Assembly: GCF_000167195.1 (NCBI RefSeq)
Contig: NZ_AADV02000001.1
Span: 248,001 to 312,000, forward strand
From: Crocosphaera watsonii WH 8501
GTDB lineage: Bacteria; Cyanobacteriota; Cyanobacteriia; Cyanobacteriales; Microcystaceae
Length of the DNA stretch: 64,000 nt
Reading direction: 5' to 3'
The notes below the pieces were generated by a model, which did no database searches, had not been told where the DNA came from, and saw only the letters and a program-made list of their open reading frames with translations. Positions 8,841 through 17,965 of the stretch are shown one piece after another (the stretch's first letter is position 1; each line of letters starts with the position of its first letter). The position numbers and the translations under genes were made by a program.

Positions 8841-8918
8841 AACTTATATTACTTGGTTTTTCTCAATTGTAGGATATGGTGCGGGTTAATAGTCAAAAAA
8901 CTCTAGTATCAATTCTCA

Positions 8919-9050
8919 TATAGCAATCAGGTTTCAGTTGTGAGAATTAATGTTGAAACTGATCCCCCCACTACCCCCCAACCCCCCTTATTAAGGGGGG
9001 AACTAAAGGGGAGATCTCAATAATCTCATAAATCATTACTGATTGCTATA
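8919..9050. repeat. MITE-like element, family A (132 bp)
   Basis: Bounded by perfect 12-bp inverted repeats TATAGCAATCAG (8919-8930) and CTGATTGCTATA (9039-9050). The centre holds C-rich and G-rich inverted blocks (CCCCCCTTATTAAGGGGGG type) able to form a hairpin. It has no coding capacity. Related copies lie at 49897-50040 (complete) and 35718-35831 (one end lost), with a solo end at 39805-39835. Confidence 0.8.
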
Positions 9051-9458
9051 TGGCCAAAATGGGACGATGCTGGATAATATTTTAAGTAAAAAAACAGAAA
9101 ATTTTGTTAATAATAGGGCTAAAGTCTTTTAAACTGGGATAAACAGCATATTTTTACCATAGTGTTCATAATTAATAGCAATACATAAACAGTAATATAG
9201 TTTTCTAGTAGTGATAAAAAATGGACTTGTACAGGGCTTCTGGAAGTGCTGTTTATGTTATAGTTAGAACAACGCCCATATTAATAGGGCTACAGAATCT
9301 ATTTTATTCTTAGGAATAAGTATAATGACGGTGAGGGGTAGTTGATAAACTATTTGGAAAGATATTTTTCTTAGTCATATATACTTTAACTGATTAAGTT
9401 ATCTCATCTTAATGGGACTTTTCATCTCATTAAAGTAAGTTGTACTAGGACATGAGAA
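9051..9458. other. AT-rich intergenic region
   Basis: About 400 bases between the MITE and the GGDEF/EAL gene. The heptamer ATAGGGC occurs twice, near 9112 and 9283, but I see no gene, RNA or clear promoter. It probably contains the promoter for the downstream signalling gene. Confidence 0.4.
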
Positions 9459-11294
9459 ATGATTTGGAACTCAATTTTTTTTATGACAATAATTGACTTA
9501 ATAATTATTGTTATGTGCTTTTACTCCTTTTATACATTTACTCAGGATTATAAGTTACTCAAAAAGCTGAGATGGCAGAACTCTGTTCTCTACATTATAT
9601 TAGGACTAACTTCTATTGGGATATTCTATAGTATAGACTTATATACAATGTATGTAATGCCCTTGTTTACATCCCGTGAACAAGCAATGAAAGCTATGAT
9701 GGATCTTCATCTAAATGCAAGTTGGGTTACTACTTTATTTGGATTAGGCTTTACCGTAGTAGGGTTATGTAGCCTAGTTAGTAAGTTACTGCCAGAAACC
9801 TATAACAACCTAAGAGATTTACAAGTTAGTGAAGCTCAGATTCGTCAATTTAATTTTCAACTAGGAACTGCAATTAAAGAACGGACTTTAGAGCTAGAAA
9901 CAACTAATAACAAGTTAGCCACAGAAATTGAGCAACGTAAAGTAATAGAACAAAAATTACAACATGATGCACTGCATGATAATTTAACTAAACTACCTAA
10001 TCGTTCTTTCTTGATGACAGAAATCAACGAATCACTCCAGAAGTCTAAAACTGATCAAGATTATCAATTCGTTGTTCTATTCATTGATATTGATAGATTT
10101 AAGGTGATTAACGATAGTTTAGGACATCATGCTGGGGATACTATATTAGTAGAAATTAGTCAGCGTATCTGTCAAACAATAGATAATCTAGGTCGGGTTT
10201 TCCGCCTAACTGGAGATGAATTTGTAGTCTTATTAAAGAACATTAATAGCTCTCAAAAAGTCCTGCAAATAACTAATAAAATTATCGAGCAGATTCAATT
10301 ACCTATATACATCAATAATCTTGATTTTTTTACCACTGTCAGTATTGGGATAGTATTTGGGAGACAGCCTTATTGTTATGATTATGAAGAGGGTATAGAG
10401 ATTCTACGAGATGCAGATAATGCCATGTATAAAGCTAAAGAAAAAGGACGTAATCGTTATTGTGTCTTTGATCAAACTATGCACAAAGAAGCTCTGAAAA
10501 CCTTACTTATACAAACCGATTTAAAGAAAGCATTAATTAAAGAAGAGTTTATACTTTATTATCAACCAATCATCTCCCTTTCTACCCAAGAACTTATTGG
10601 TTTTGAGGCATTGGTAAGATGGAATCATCCCCAAGAAGGATTAATTCCCCCCATCGAATTTATTAGTTTAGCCGAAGAAACAGGATTGATTATAGACTTA
10701 GGAAACTGGGTATTTTTTGAGGCTTGTCGTCAAGCTCAAGTGTGGAAGAAACAATATGAAAAAGCTGCATCTTTAAAAATAAGTATTAATTTATCAGGTC
10801 ATCAGATCAACGAAGTAAATTTAGTAGAAAATATTGATAGAATTTGTAACCTAACTCAATTAGATCCAAAATTCATCAGAATGGAAATAACAGAAAATAT
10901 TTTAATCAAAAATCATCAAATTATTAACGATTTATTTCAACAAATTAAAGAAAGAAAAATACAAATTTGTATCGATGACTTTGGCACTGGTTACTCATCA
11001 TTAAGTTATTTGCATAATTTTGAGCTTGATATACTTAAGATTGATAAGTCTTTTATTCAGCGTAATCTAAACGAGTTGAAAACAATAAAAATCCTCAAAA
11101 CCATTATTGATGTAGCTTATAATTTCGGAATGGATGTAGTAGCAGAAGGAATTGAAACTGAGCAACAATCTAAAATACTTCAAGATTTAGGCTGTAAATT
11201 AGGACAGGGTTACTTTTTTGGACATCCCTTAAATGCGAAAATTTTTGAAAAGACTTGGTTTGAGACTGAGCAAGCATCACTCATTAATTATTAA
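9459..11294 (+). CDS. Membrane GGDEF-EAL protein (cyclic-di-GMP turnover)
   Basis: A 611-residue protein with about three N-terminal membrane segments (residues 7-27, 43-70, 90-110), a coiled coil (residues 125-170), a GGDEF domain (about 170-340) and an EAL domain (about 355-605). The cyclase signature reads LTGDEF, with Thr in place of the first Gly, and I see no RxxD inhibitory site just upstream, so cyclase activity is uncertain. The EAL domain keeps its catalytic set: FEALVRW, SINLSG, EITENIL, DDFGTGYSSL, LKIDKSF and AEGIE. It is therefore most likely a membrane c-di-GMP phosphodiesterase with a degenerate GGDEF domain. ATG at 9459. Confidence 0.9.
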   Translation: MIWNSIFFMTIIDLIIIVMCFYSFYTFTQDYKLLKKLRWQNSVLYIILGLTSIGIFYSIDLYTMYVMPLFTSREQAMKAMMDLHLNASWVTTLFGLGFTVVGLCSLVSKLLPETYNNLRDLQVSEAQIRQFNFQLGTAIKERTLELETTNNKLATEIEQRKVIEQKLQHDALHDNLTKLPNRSFLMTEINESLQKSKTDQDYQFVVLFIDIDRFKVINDSLGHHAGDTILVEISQRICQTIDNLGRVFRLTGDEFVVLLKNINSSQKVLQITNKIIEQIQLPIYINNLDFFTTVSIGIVFGRQPYCYDYEEGIEILRDADNAMYKAKEKGRNRYCVFDQTMHKEALKTLLIQTDLKKALIKEEFILYYQPIISLSTQELIGFEALVRWNHPQEGLIPPIEFISLAEETGLIIDLGNWVFFEACRQAQVWKKQYEKAASLKISINLSGHQINEVNLVENIDRICNLTQLDPKFIRMEITENILIKNHQIINDLFQQIKERKIQICIDDFGTGYSSLSYLHNFELDILKIDKSFIQRNLNELKTIKILKTIIDVAYNFGMDVVAEGIETEQQSKILQDLGCKLGQGYFFGHPLNAKIFEKTWFETEQASLINY

Positions 11295-11328
11295 CAGATG
11301 ATCTTTCTACGAAAATGGGATGCGTCTA

Positions 11329-12429
11329 TTATCCGTAAATCCAAGAATCATCCCAGGGCGATCCACCAATTTCTAAACCCCCCAAACAACTGTTAGCTTT
11401 TAAGAGTATTTTACCCTCATGATTAGCTAATTCTAGGGTTAAATTTCCTTTTACAGTGTCCCGACAAAGGAACTGTAAACCCTCAGCCGTAGGAACCCTA
11501 ACATAAGTCCCTGATTCCTTAGTATTCCCTTCTATTTTAACCAAAAAATCAGCATTTTTTCCCTGCATAATCCAACTTCCCCAAGGCGTTACTTTCCAAG
11601 ATAATTGACTATCATCTCTGAAAAATTTATAGAATTTACCTTGATAGTGTAACCCAATAATTCCAACAGATTCTTGCCAGTTGAAAACTTGTCTTATGCC
11701 CCCAGCAGCAGTTAAAGCTAAGTCTGATTCTTGCTCAAAACTATTACAATTAATCCAAAACCATTTACTAGGGAAAGAATAACCCCAGTTTTTTTCACTG
11801 TATGCCGGAACATTACTAAATTCGTACTTTTTACCATTCCAATCGATATAACCAGTTGCCCATCCATGAGCCATTAAAACTTGCCATCCTGGATCAAAAA
11901 TAGGTAGAAAAGATAACCATCCTGCTGTTGCTTCTTGGGAATAAAAACGATTTCCCCATCCATCCACTGGCCTTATATCATAGCACCAACGACAATAATT
12001 ATTGGTAACAGGATCTTCAATATAACCCTGATTTAAGGTAGCGCTTGCTTGATAACCTTCCTCAACAGCTTCCTCGAAAATAGTTGACTCAATAATTTGC
12101 GGTTTTAAAGTAAGATTCTCTTTTTTCCAATGACACAACGCCAATTGTTGCTCACTAGCCCAAAACTTTTTAACATCAGGAAAAATACGATATAAATATT
12201 CTTCATTTTCCCCTAAGACTTGTGCTGCACCTCCGCTATGAGGTTTTCCACCAATGGGATCATCAATAGAATACATAAAGGCAAAACTTTGACCCCATTG
12301 GGGTAAAGTAACCCGATAATACCAACCTTCAAAAAAACGCCTGAAACTACCATCCCAATGATAACCAGAATGGGGGGTTTTCCAGGGTTTATTAATGTTT
12401 GATGTCTCTTCTCCCAAAAGTTCTCTCAA
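11329..12429 (-). CDS. Tocopherol cyclase (VTE1/slr1737 type)
   Basis: Closes the chromanol ring in vitamin E synthesis, turning methylphytylbenzoquinol into tocopherol. 366 residues, the usual length for cyanobacterial enzymes. Landmarks include TPHSGYHWDG, RFFEGWYYRVTLP, FAFMYSIDDP and EKNWGYSFPSKWFWINCN. No alternative ATG lies near; the start at 12429 is a TTG, and the next Met is well inside the conserved region. It follows the small membrane protein gene by 10 bases, probably in one transcript. Confidence 0.93.
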   Translation of the reverse strand: MRELLGEETSNINKPWKTPHSGYHWDGSFRRFFEGWYYRVTLPQWGQSFAFMYSIDDPIGGKPHSGGAAQVLGENEEYLYRIFPDVKKFWASEQQLALCHWKKENLTLKPQIIESTIFEEAVEEGYQASATLNQGYIEDPVTNNYCRWCYDIRPVDGWGNRFYSQEATAGWLSFLPIFDPGWQVLMAHGWATGYIDWNGKKYEFSNVPAYSEKNWGYSFPSKWFWINCNSFEQESDLALTAAGGIRQVFNWQESVGIIGLHYQGKFYKFFRDDSQLSWKVTPWGSWIMQGKNADFLVKIEGNTKESGTYVRVPTAEGLQFLCRDTVKGNLTLELANHEGKILLKANSCLGGLEIGGSPWDDSWIYG

Positions 12430-12439
12430 TTTTAAACTG

Positions 12440-12646
12440 TTAACTGTTAATGGAATAAGCTTTCAGCACTAATTCCAAATTAGCAAAAGGCAGTACCACA
12501 ACCCACAAACTAGCCCCAACAATCAAGACTACCCAAGAGGATAAATCGTTCCTAGGGGTTGTTTCATCAACCCAAAACAGTTTAAACCACATCGAAAATA
12601 TGAGTAAGGCTACAGCCCAATAATAACTAATAACAATCCCTAGCAT
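12440..12646 (-). CDS. Small membrane protein, two helices
   Basis: About 68 residues from the ATG at 12646 (an in-frame TTG lies five codons upstream). Two hydrophobic helices are visible (MLGIVISYYWAVALLIFSMW and SWVVLIVGASLWVVVLPF) with a short polar loop between them. I do not recognise a named family. It sits 10 bases upstream of tocopherol cyclase on the same strand, so a shared transcript is likely. Confidence 0.6.
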   Translation of the reverse strand: MLGIVISYYWAVALLIFSMWFKLFWVDETTPRNDLSSWVVLIVGASLWVVVLPFANLELVLKAYSINS

Positions 12647-13223
12647 AATATTCAATCCCAATGGGCATTTTAACTCAATTCTATGTTATCCGAAATTGAC
12701 AAAATTGCAACTCCAACCTTATTATTCCTCAATTTTTATAATCTCTATCAACACTTAGATTAGAAAATCTAATATAAATGCTGAGAAAGAATCAGAATTA
12801 TCAGACTTTCCTCCCTAAGGATATTGAAAAGATTACAGCAATTGTTCCGTATAAATACGTAAGTCTTTACCCTATGGCATCTTGGATAGAAAAACTTGTT
12901 GACCTCATGATAATCAAAGGTTTGTAGCTTAATCCTTTCTTAAATATGAATTAGAAGACAATATCTGTGCGGATCGTTTTTGAGGAAATTTAAGTAAATC
13001 TACTATCGTAATCTATGTACTTTTTCCTGTAAACCTTTATTAAGAGATTCAAGGAACACCATTCTGAATCAGAATTCACGAAAACCACACCCCCTGAAAA
13101 ATTCGTGCTACTGTGTAAAGGTTTAAGAAATGTAAAACACAGTTCTGTGAGGAGTCAAAGTTGGAAAACCCATTGAATTAAGGGAATTCCAAGAGGTTAA
13201 ACAACTTACTTAAGACAATATCT
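12647..13223. other. Divergent intergenic region upstream of rlpA
   Basis: About 575 bases between the minus-strand membrane-protein gene and rlpA. It is AT-rich with no convincing ORF on either strand. It must hold both promoters. I could not single out a credible operator or RNA. Confidence 0.4.
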
Positions 13224-14222
13224 ATGAACAATAAATTTTTGACTGGATTAGCAACTGCCTTAATGACCACTGTTGGAACTACCACCTTAATTGGTGTTTC
13301 CTTACAGAGTTCACAAGCCTCTAATACGATAGATCAGGTAGATCAAATAGGAGTAGGGACCCTTGTAGGGCAAGAAATTTCCGATTTTCAGAGGCCAAAT
13401 GTGGTCAGTTTCGGACCCATTCAACCCGATAGCACATCTGAAACTGCTTCAAAGCAGATCGCCACACTCTATGTTCACCCATGGCAATCTCAACTGGCAG
13501 TAACCTTAAGAATTCGTCAAATTCCTGTGTTAACTTTTTTGGGGTCAAAAGCCGAGTTAGCAGCCCTTCGAGAACAAGGAAATGATATAGATCCCACTAA
13601 GATAGAAAGCAAAGCTATTGATCGCGCTAAAGCCTTCGCTAAACGCCTCAATGAACTTGATAACGATAATACTTTTAAAGCAGAAAACCTCAGCGTTACC
13701 TTAAATCCAGATAAAACCCATAGTATTAAATTAAATTCAGAAGAATTAATCAAACTCGATAAAGGGGTTATCTTATCCGATACCACCCGCAACAAAGCCA
13801 TTGACGCTTTACAAGCTACCAACCGTTTACGGCGATTGATGGGAAATGCGCCCCCTCTAACAGCCGTTGTTAACCCAAATCAACCCCGTAACAATGAGTC
13901 CGGTTTAGCTAGTGTTCGCCCTGTCACCAGTCGTCGTAAAGGGATGGCCTCTTGGTACGGGCCAGGTTTTCACGGCCGTTTAACCGCCAATGGCGAGCGA
14001 TACAACCAAAATGGTTTAACCGCAGCACACAAAACTCTACCCTTTGGCACTCAAGTACGGGTAACTAACCTCAGAAATGGTCGTTCTGTCATTGTCCGTA
14101 TTAACGATCGCGGACCCTTTGTAGGTGGACGGGTGATAGACTTATCAAAGGGAGCAGCAAGTGTGATTGGTTTAGTTAGCAGTGGTGTGGCTCCCGTTCA
14201 ACTAGAAATATTAGGGCGTTAA
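13224..14222 (+). CDS. rlpA: RlpA-family septal ring lytic transglycosylase-like protein
   Basis: A 332-residue exported protein. The signal peptide region runs through about residue 33 ([19 protein letters not shown]). The C-terminal third (residues 235-330) is a double-psi beta-barrel with [40 protein letters not shown] and [16 protein letters not shown], the RlpA signature including the conserved His and Asp. RlpA enzymes cleave naked glycan strands at the septum. The middle part is not recognisable and there is no SPOR domain. It ends 14 bases before panC/cmk. Confidence 0.85.
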   Translation: MNNKFLTGLATALMTTVGTTTLIGVSLQSSQASNTIDQVDQIGVGTLVGQEISDFQRPNVVSFGPIQPDSTSETASKQIATLYVHPWQSQLAVTLRIRQIPVLTFLGSKAELAALREQGNDIDPTKIESKAIDRAKAFAKRLNELDNDNTFKAENLSVTLNPDKTHSIKLNSEELIKLDKGVILSDTTRNKAIDALQATNRLRRLMGNAPPLTAVVNPNQPRNNESGLASVRPVTSRRKGMASWYGPGFHGRLTANGERYNQNGLTAAHKTLPFGTQVRVTNLRNGRSVIVRINDRGPFVGGRVIDLSKGAASVIGLVSSGVAPVQLEILGR

Positions 14223-14236
14223 TCAACAGCAAAAAA

Positions 14237-15754
14237 ATGCGTCTGTTTAAAACTGTAGCCGGGTTACGTACTTACTTAGCTTCCGTGAGAGAAAACCAAA
14301 CTATCGGGTTGGTTCCCACTATGGGAGCCTTACATGAAGGTCATATTAGCCTCATTCGTCGTGCTATGTCTGAGGTTGATCGGGTGGTGGTGAGCATTTT
14401 TGTTAACCCCCTCCAGTTTAGCCCCCAGGAAGATTTAGCTAAGTATCCTCGTCAACTAGAAACAGACGCTCAACTGTGCGAACAGCTAGGAGTGGCTGCT
14501 ATATTTGCCCCAACTCCCGACGAAATGGGTATTAATAGCACCTCTGAGCCAAGCACTCAAGTTATTCCCCCGGCACAGATGCTCTCTGTCTTATGTGGGC
14601 CGTTTCGCCCTGGCCACTTTCAAGGGGTGGCCACCATTGTTACTAAATTATTGACCATTGTTGAGCCCAATATGGCCTATTTTGGGGAAAAAGATGGCCA
14701 ACAATTGGCTATTATCCGCCGATTGGTTAAAGATTTAAACCTACCTGTAGTTATTAAAGGTTGTCCCATTATTCGAGAACCCTCTGGACTCGCTTATAGT
14801 TCTCGTAATCAATATCTGACAGCAACACAACAACAAGAAGCGATCGCCTTATATAAAGGGTTACAAGCAGCTAAACAAGCTTTTATCACTGGAGAAAGGG
14901 AAACTCAAGCTTTAATTAGTTGTGTTAAAGAACAATTAACCTCCCATTCTGCTATAGAGGTTCAATATATTGAATGTGTCCATGCTCAAACTCTAGAACC
15001 CTTAGATACCATTGAAGAAACAGGGTTATTAGCGATCGCTGCTTATATAGGATCTACTCGACTGATTGATAATATAATCTTACGGGTTAGACAACCCATT
15101 ATTGCTATTGATGGCCCTGCCGGTGCCGGAAAATCTACCGTTACCCGTCAAGTGGCCCTAGCTCTAAATTTAACCTATTTGGATACAGGGGCTATGTATC
15201 GGGCTATGGCCTGGTTAGTTTTACACTCAGACATAGCAACAGAGGATGAAAGTGCGATCGCTGAATTAGTGTCCCAAGCTACCCTAGAATTTATCCCCCC
15301 CCGTGATCAACAACCTCTCCAAGTGATTATTAACGGGGAAAATGTTAGCCAAGCTATTCGCACACCCGAAGTCACTGCTTTAGTGTCTCCTATTTCTGCC
15401 TATGCTGCGGTTCGTGAAAAATTAGTGACTTATCAACAGGAATTGGGAAAATTAGGGGGTATTGTAGCGGAAGGCCGAGATATTGGTACTAATGTTTTTC
15501 CTGATGCCGAGGTTAAGATTTTCTTGACAGCTTCGGTTGAAGAAAGGGCAAGACGACGGTTAAAGGATTTTCAGGCCCAAGGAGAAGATAATATAAGTCT
15601 GCAACAACTGGAAAAAGATATTCAACAAAGAGATTATCAAGATACTCATCGAACTTTGGCTCCTCTCCGCAAGGCCAGCGATGCGATCGAACTTAATACC
15701 GATGGTTTAACTGTTGAAGAAGTGATTAATAAAATTATTCATTTGGTTCAGTAA
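14237..15754 (+). CDS. panC/cmk: Bifunctional pantothenate synthetase / cytidylate kinase
   Basis: A 505-residue fusion typical of cyanobacteria. Residues 1-275 are pantoate--beta-alanine ligase: VPTMGALHEGH carries the ATP HxGH-type site, with VFVNPLQF-like SIFVNPLQF and FGEKDGQQ. From about residue 288 a cytidylate kinase begins: IAIDGPAGAGKST is the P-loop, then YLDTGAMYRA and VAEGRDIGTNVFPDA. The two activities belong to different pathways (CoA and CTP/dCTP supply). The 3' end overlaps the convergent Uma2 gene by 20 bases. Confidence 0.95.
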   Translation: MRLFKTVAGLRTYLASVRENQTIGLVPTMGALHEGHISLIRRAMSEVDRVVVSIFVNPLQFSPQEDLAKYPRQLETDAQLCEQLGVAAIFAPTPDEMGINSTSEPSTQVIPPAQMLSVLCGPFRPGHFQGVATIVTKLLTIVEPNMAYFGEKDGQQLAIIRRLVKDLNLPVVIKGCPIIREPSGLAYSSRNQYLTATQQQEAIALYKGLQAAKQAFITGERETQALISCVKEQLTSHSAIEVQYIECVHAQTLEPLDTIEETGLLAIAAYIGSTRLIDNIILRVRQPIIAIDGPAGAGKSTVTRQVALALNLTYLDTGAMYRAMAWLVLHSDIATEDESAIAELVSQATLEFIPPRDQQPLQVIINGENVSQAIRTPEVTALVSPISAYAAVREKLVTYQQELGKLGGIVAEGRDIGTNVFPDAEVKIFLTASVEERARRRLKDFQAQGEDNISLQQLEKDIQQRDYQDTHRTLAPLRKASDAIELNTDGLTVEEVINKIIHLVQ

Positions 15755-16307
15755 TATCTTCATAAATATCTGAAACTAAACAAGAAAATTCGAGGGTATT
15801 TAAAGTTAATTGCTCACTTTCTTGATAGGATTGTAATAACCATTGCTCTTGTTCATTCTTAGAGAAAGTATCGACTCTTTTAGTGTTTTGACTAATTAAA
15901 ACATATTCTTTTAAAGATTCTAATCGACGATAATCAGCAAATTTATCTCCTCGATCAAAAGCTTCTGTACTATCGGATAACACTTCAATAATTAAACAAG
16001 GATGACAGATATATTGAGTTAAGTTTCTATCTCTTTCATCACAACTAATAGCTATATCGGGATAATAATAAGTATTGACTGATTCAATTTTAACCTTTGT
16101 GTCAGAAGCATAAACACGACAACCTTTTCCCCGTAAATGATTTCTTAAAAGGGTTATCACGTTAACAGCAATTAACACATGGTTATTGCTTGCACCTGCC
16201 ACAGCATATACTTCTCCTTGACGATATTCGTGTTTAATATCGCTTTTTTCTTCACAAGAGAGATATTCATCAGGGGTTAAATATAAGGTTTCAGGATTAG
16301 CTATCAC
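15735..16307 (-). CDS. Uma2-family (DUF820) protein, putative endonuclease
   Basis: A 190-residue member of the Uma2/DUF820 family, predicted to have a PD-(D/E)XK nuclease fold and greatly expanded in cyanobacteria. It shows YLTPDEYLSCE, HEYRQGEVYAVAG, YYYPDIAISCD and CLIIEVLSDSTEAFDRGDKFADYR, where Asp and Glu-x-Leu would form the active site. The start is a GTG at 16307. The function is unknown. It is convergent with panC/cmk and followed upstream by a second Uma2 gene 42 bases away. Confidence 0.85.
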   Translation of the reverse strand: MIANPETLYLTPDEYLSCEEKSDIKHEYRQGEVYAVAGASNNHVLIAVNVITLLRNHLRGKGCRVYASDTKVKIESVNTYYYPDIAISCDERDRNLTQYICHPCLIIEVLSDSTEAFDRGDKFADYRRLESLKEYVLISQNTKRVDTFSKNEQEQWLLQSYQESEQLTLNTLEFSCLVSDIYEDITEPNE

Positions 16308-16349
16308 AATCTTTTTTACGATTTTGATGATTATTTATTTATTATACTA

Positions 16350-16919
16350 TTATTTCGTTGCATTAAAAATATTTTCAGGGGTTAAACTGAGATCAGGAAA
16401 ATTGGAAGATACAATGGGTTGACTATTTTTTAAAATGGTTTCTTCATAAAAACCATCTACTAAAATTAAGAGGTTAACTTGTTCTTTTTCAGGATCAATA
16501 ATCCAATATTCACTGATTCCTCTCGTTGCATATTCTGAGCGTTTATAACGATAGTCTCGATCTTGATTTCTCTTTCCTGGTGAAACTACTTCTACCACTA
16601 AAACAGGGGATGACATTTCGGGTGTAATGGTGGCTCTTTTTCCACCTATTTGAGTTAATAATTCTTCACTCAATATCATTAAATCAGGTAAACGAACACG
16701 ATTGCTACTAACAACTAATTCTGTATCTTTATGACAAATTAGCTTAAAAGAAATTATCTTAGCAAATTCTGTGAGCAGATAGATAGCAATACGGTTATTT
16801 ATTGGACTTTCCGTTGGCATAGCAATTAATTCTCCGTCGACTAATTCATAACGAGTTTCTGTCCCGTCGTCATAAGCAAGATAGTCTTCTAGGGTAAATT
16901 TTTGAGTAATTACAGTCAT
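16350..16919 (-). CDS. Uma2-family (DUF820) protein, putative endonuclease
   Basis: A 189-residue Uma2/DUF820 protein of a different subgroup from its neighbour. Motifs are [48 protein letters not shown] and YWIIDPEKE, giving the D-ExV-K-like nuclease core. ATG start at 16919. The two neighbours are not a recent duplication since identity is low. Function is unknown. Confidence 0.85.
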   Translation of the reverse strand: MTVITQKFTLEDYLAYDDGTETRYELVDGELIAMPTESPINNRIAIYLLTEFAKIISFKLICHKDTELVVSSNRVRLPDLMILSEELLTQIGGKRATITPEMSSPVLVVEVVSPGKRNQDRDYRYKRSEYATRGISEYWIIDPEKEQVNLLILVDGFYEETILKNSQPIVSSNFPDLSLTPENIFNATK

Positions 16920-16994
16920 TGTTTACCTCAATTATGAGTTAACAGTTACTATACTAATTCTAACTAAAACAATTAATTATTAACTATTAATTGT

Positions 16995-17954
16995 TTATTG
17001 CGATAAATGAATACTAGGATCTTGTGCAACCCAACCAACAGGAGATTTAAAACGGACTTCAAAATGTAAATGAGGGTTTAATAAGTCAGGTTGTCCTGTT
17101 GTCCCCACATAACCTAAAACTTCCCCTACTTGCACCGAGCGACCCATACGAGTCTCAAAACGACTAAGATGGCCATAACGGGTTTGTCTTCCATTCCTAT
17201 GATCCACAATCACCAAAAAACCATAACTTCCCTCTTGGCCCACATAAACCACCTCTCCTGAGTCTGCTGCTAATACAGGGGTTCCTACTTCCGCTAAAAT
17301 ATCCATTCCCCCATGAAAAAAAGACTCTCCTGTATTGGGTTCCACGTGCCATCCATAACTTAAGCCAACTTGGGCGATCGCGGGTAAAGGATAACCCCTC
17401 AACCCAGTATAATTATCTTGAGAAGGTCTTTTTCCTGGTTGCCAATTAACCCCAGGAATAAAGACCACTGTTGGGTTTTCCACACAACCATTAAGCTCAA
17501 ACAAAACATCTGCCCTCACACCATAAGCAGTGGCTAAGTCTTGCCAGGTGGCACCATTGGGAACAGTTATTTTAACCCCATTAAAAGGAGGAATTAAAAT
17601 TTCTTGTCCAACCTGTACTCGTCCCCCTTCGAGACTGGGGTTAACACCTACCAAGGTTTGAGGAATTAAATTATACTGTTGCGCAATACTTTCTATGGTT
17701 TCCCCAGAAATAACCTGATGGCGTTGTAAACGGGATAAAATAGGACTTTGACACAACTCAGATAAAGACGTTTGAGCGATCGCAGATAAAGGAGAAAACC
17801 AGGAGACTAGAGAAAAAAAAGCAACAATAAATCTTCCTTTGAAGCCAATTTTTTCTCCATAAAGGTCACTCAGCAAAAAATTCTGCCTTCTCCAAACCCC
17901 ATCTTTGTTTAATCTTTTTTGTTCACTGCTCACTGCTAACTGTTCACTGCTCAC
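16995..17954 (-). CDS. LysM and M23 peptidase domain protein
   Basis: An exported murein hydrolase or activator of the NlpD/EnvC type. After a hydrophobic signal (FIVAFFSLVSWFSPLSAIAQ) there are two LysM-like segments (SGETIESIAQQYN; VPNGATWQDLATAYG) and a C-terminal LytM/M23 domain (HGGMDILAEVGTPVLAADSG, RYGHLS, NPHLHFEVR). The zinc ligands H and D of HGGMD and HLH are present. The apparent GTG start at 17954 lies in a GCAGTGAACAGT simple repeat, so the first 11 residues are repeat-coded; the real start may be later. It follows hom by 11 bases. Confidence 0.85.
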   Translation of the reverse strand: MSSEQLAVSSEQKRLNKDGVWRRQNFLLSDLYGEKIGFKGRFIVAFFSLVSWFSPLSAIAQTSLSELCQSPILSRLQRHQVISGETIESIAQQYNLIPQTLVGVNPSLEGGRVQVGQEILIPPFNGVKITVPNGATWQDLATAYGVRADVLFELNGCVENPTVVFIPGVNWQPGKRPSQDNYTGLRGYPLPAIAQVGLSYGWHVEPNTGESFFHGGMDILAEVGTPVLAADSGEVVYVGQEGSYGFLVIVDHRNGRQTRYGHLSRFETRMGRSVQVGEVLGYVGTTGQPDLLNPHLHFEVRFKSPVGWVAQDPSIHLSQ

Positions 17955-17965
17955 TGTTCACTGTT

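Noticed and set aside
13830-13860. GNAPPLTAV in RlpA as another copy of the NAPPLSTAAF repeat
   Set aside because: The surrounding DNA does not match the palindromic repeat; only a short chance peptide similarity.
14237-15754. panC/cmk fusion as novel
   Set aside because: This fusion is well known across cyanobacteria.
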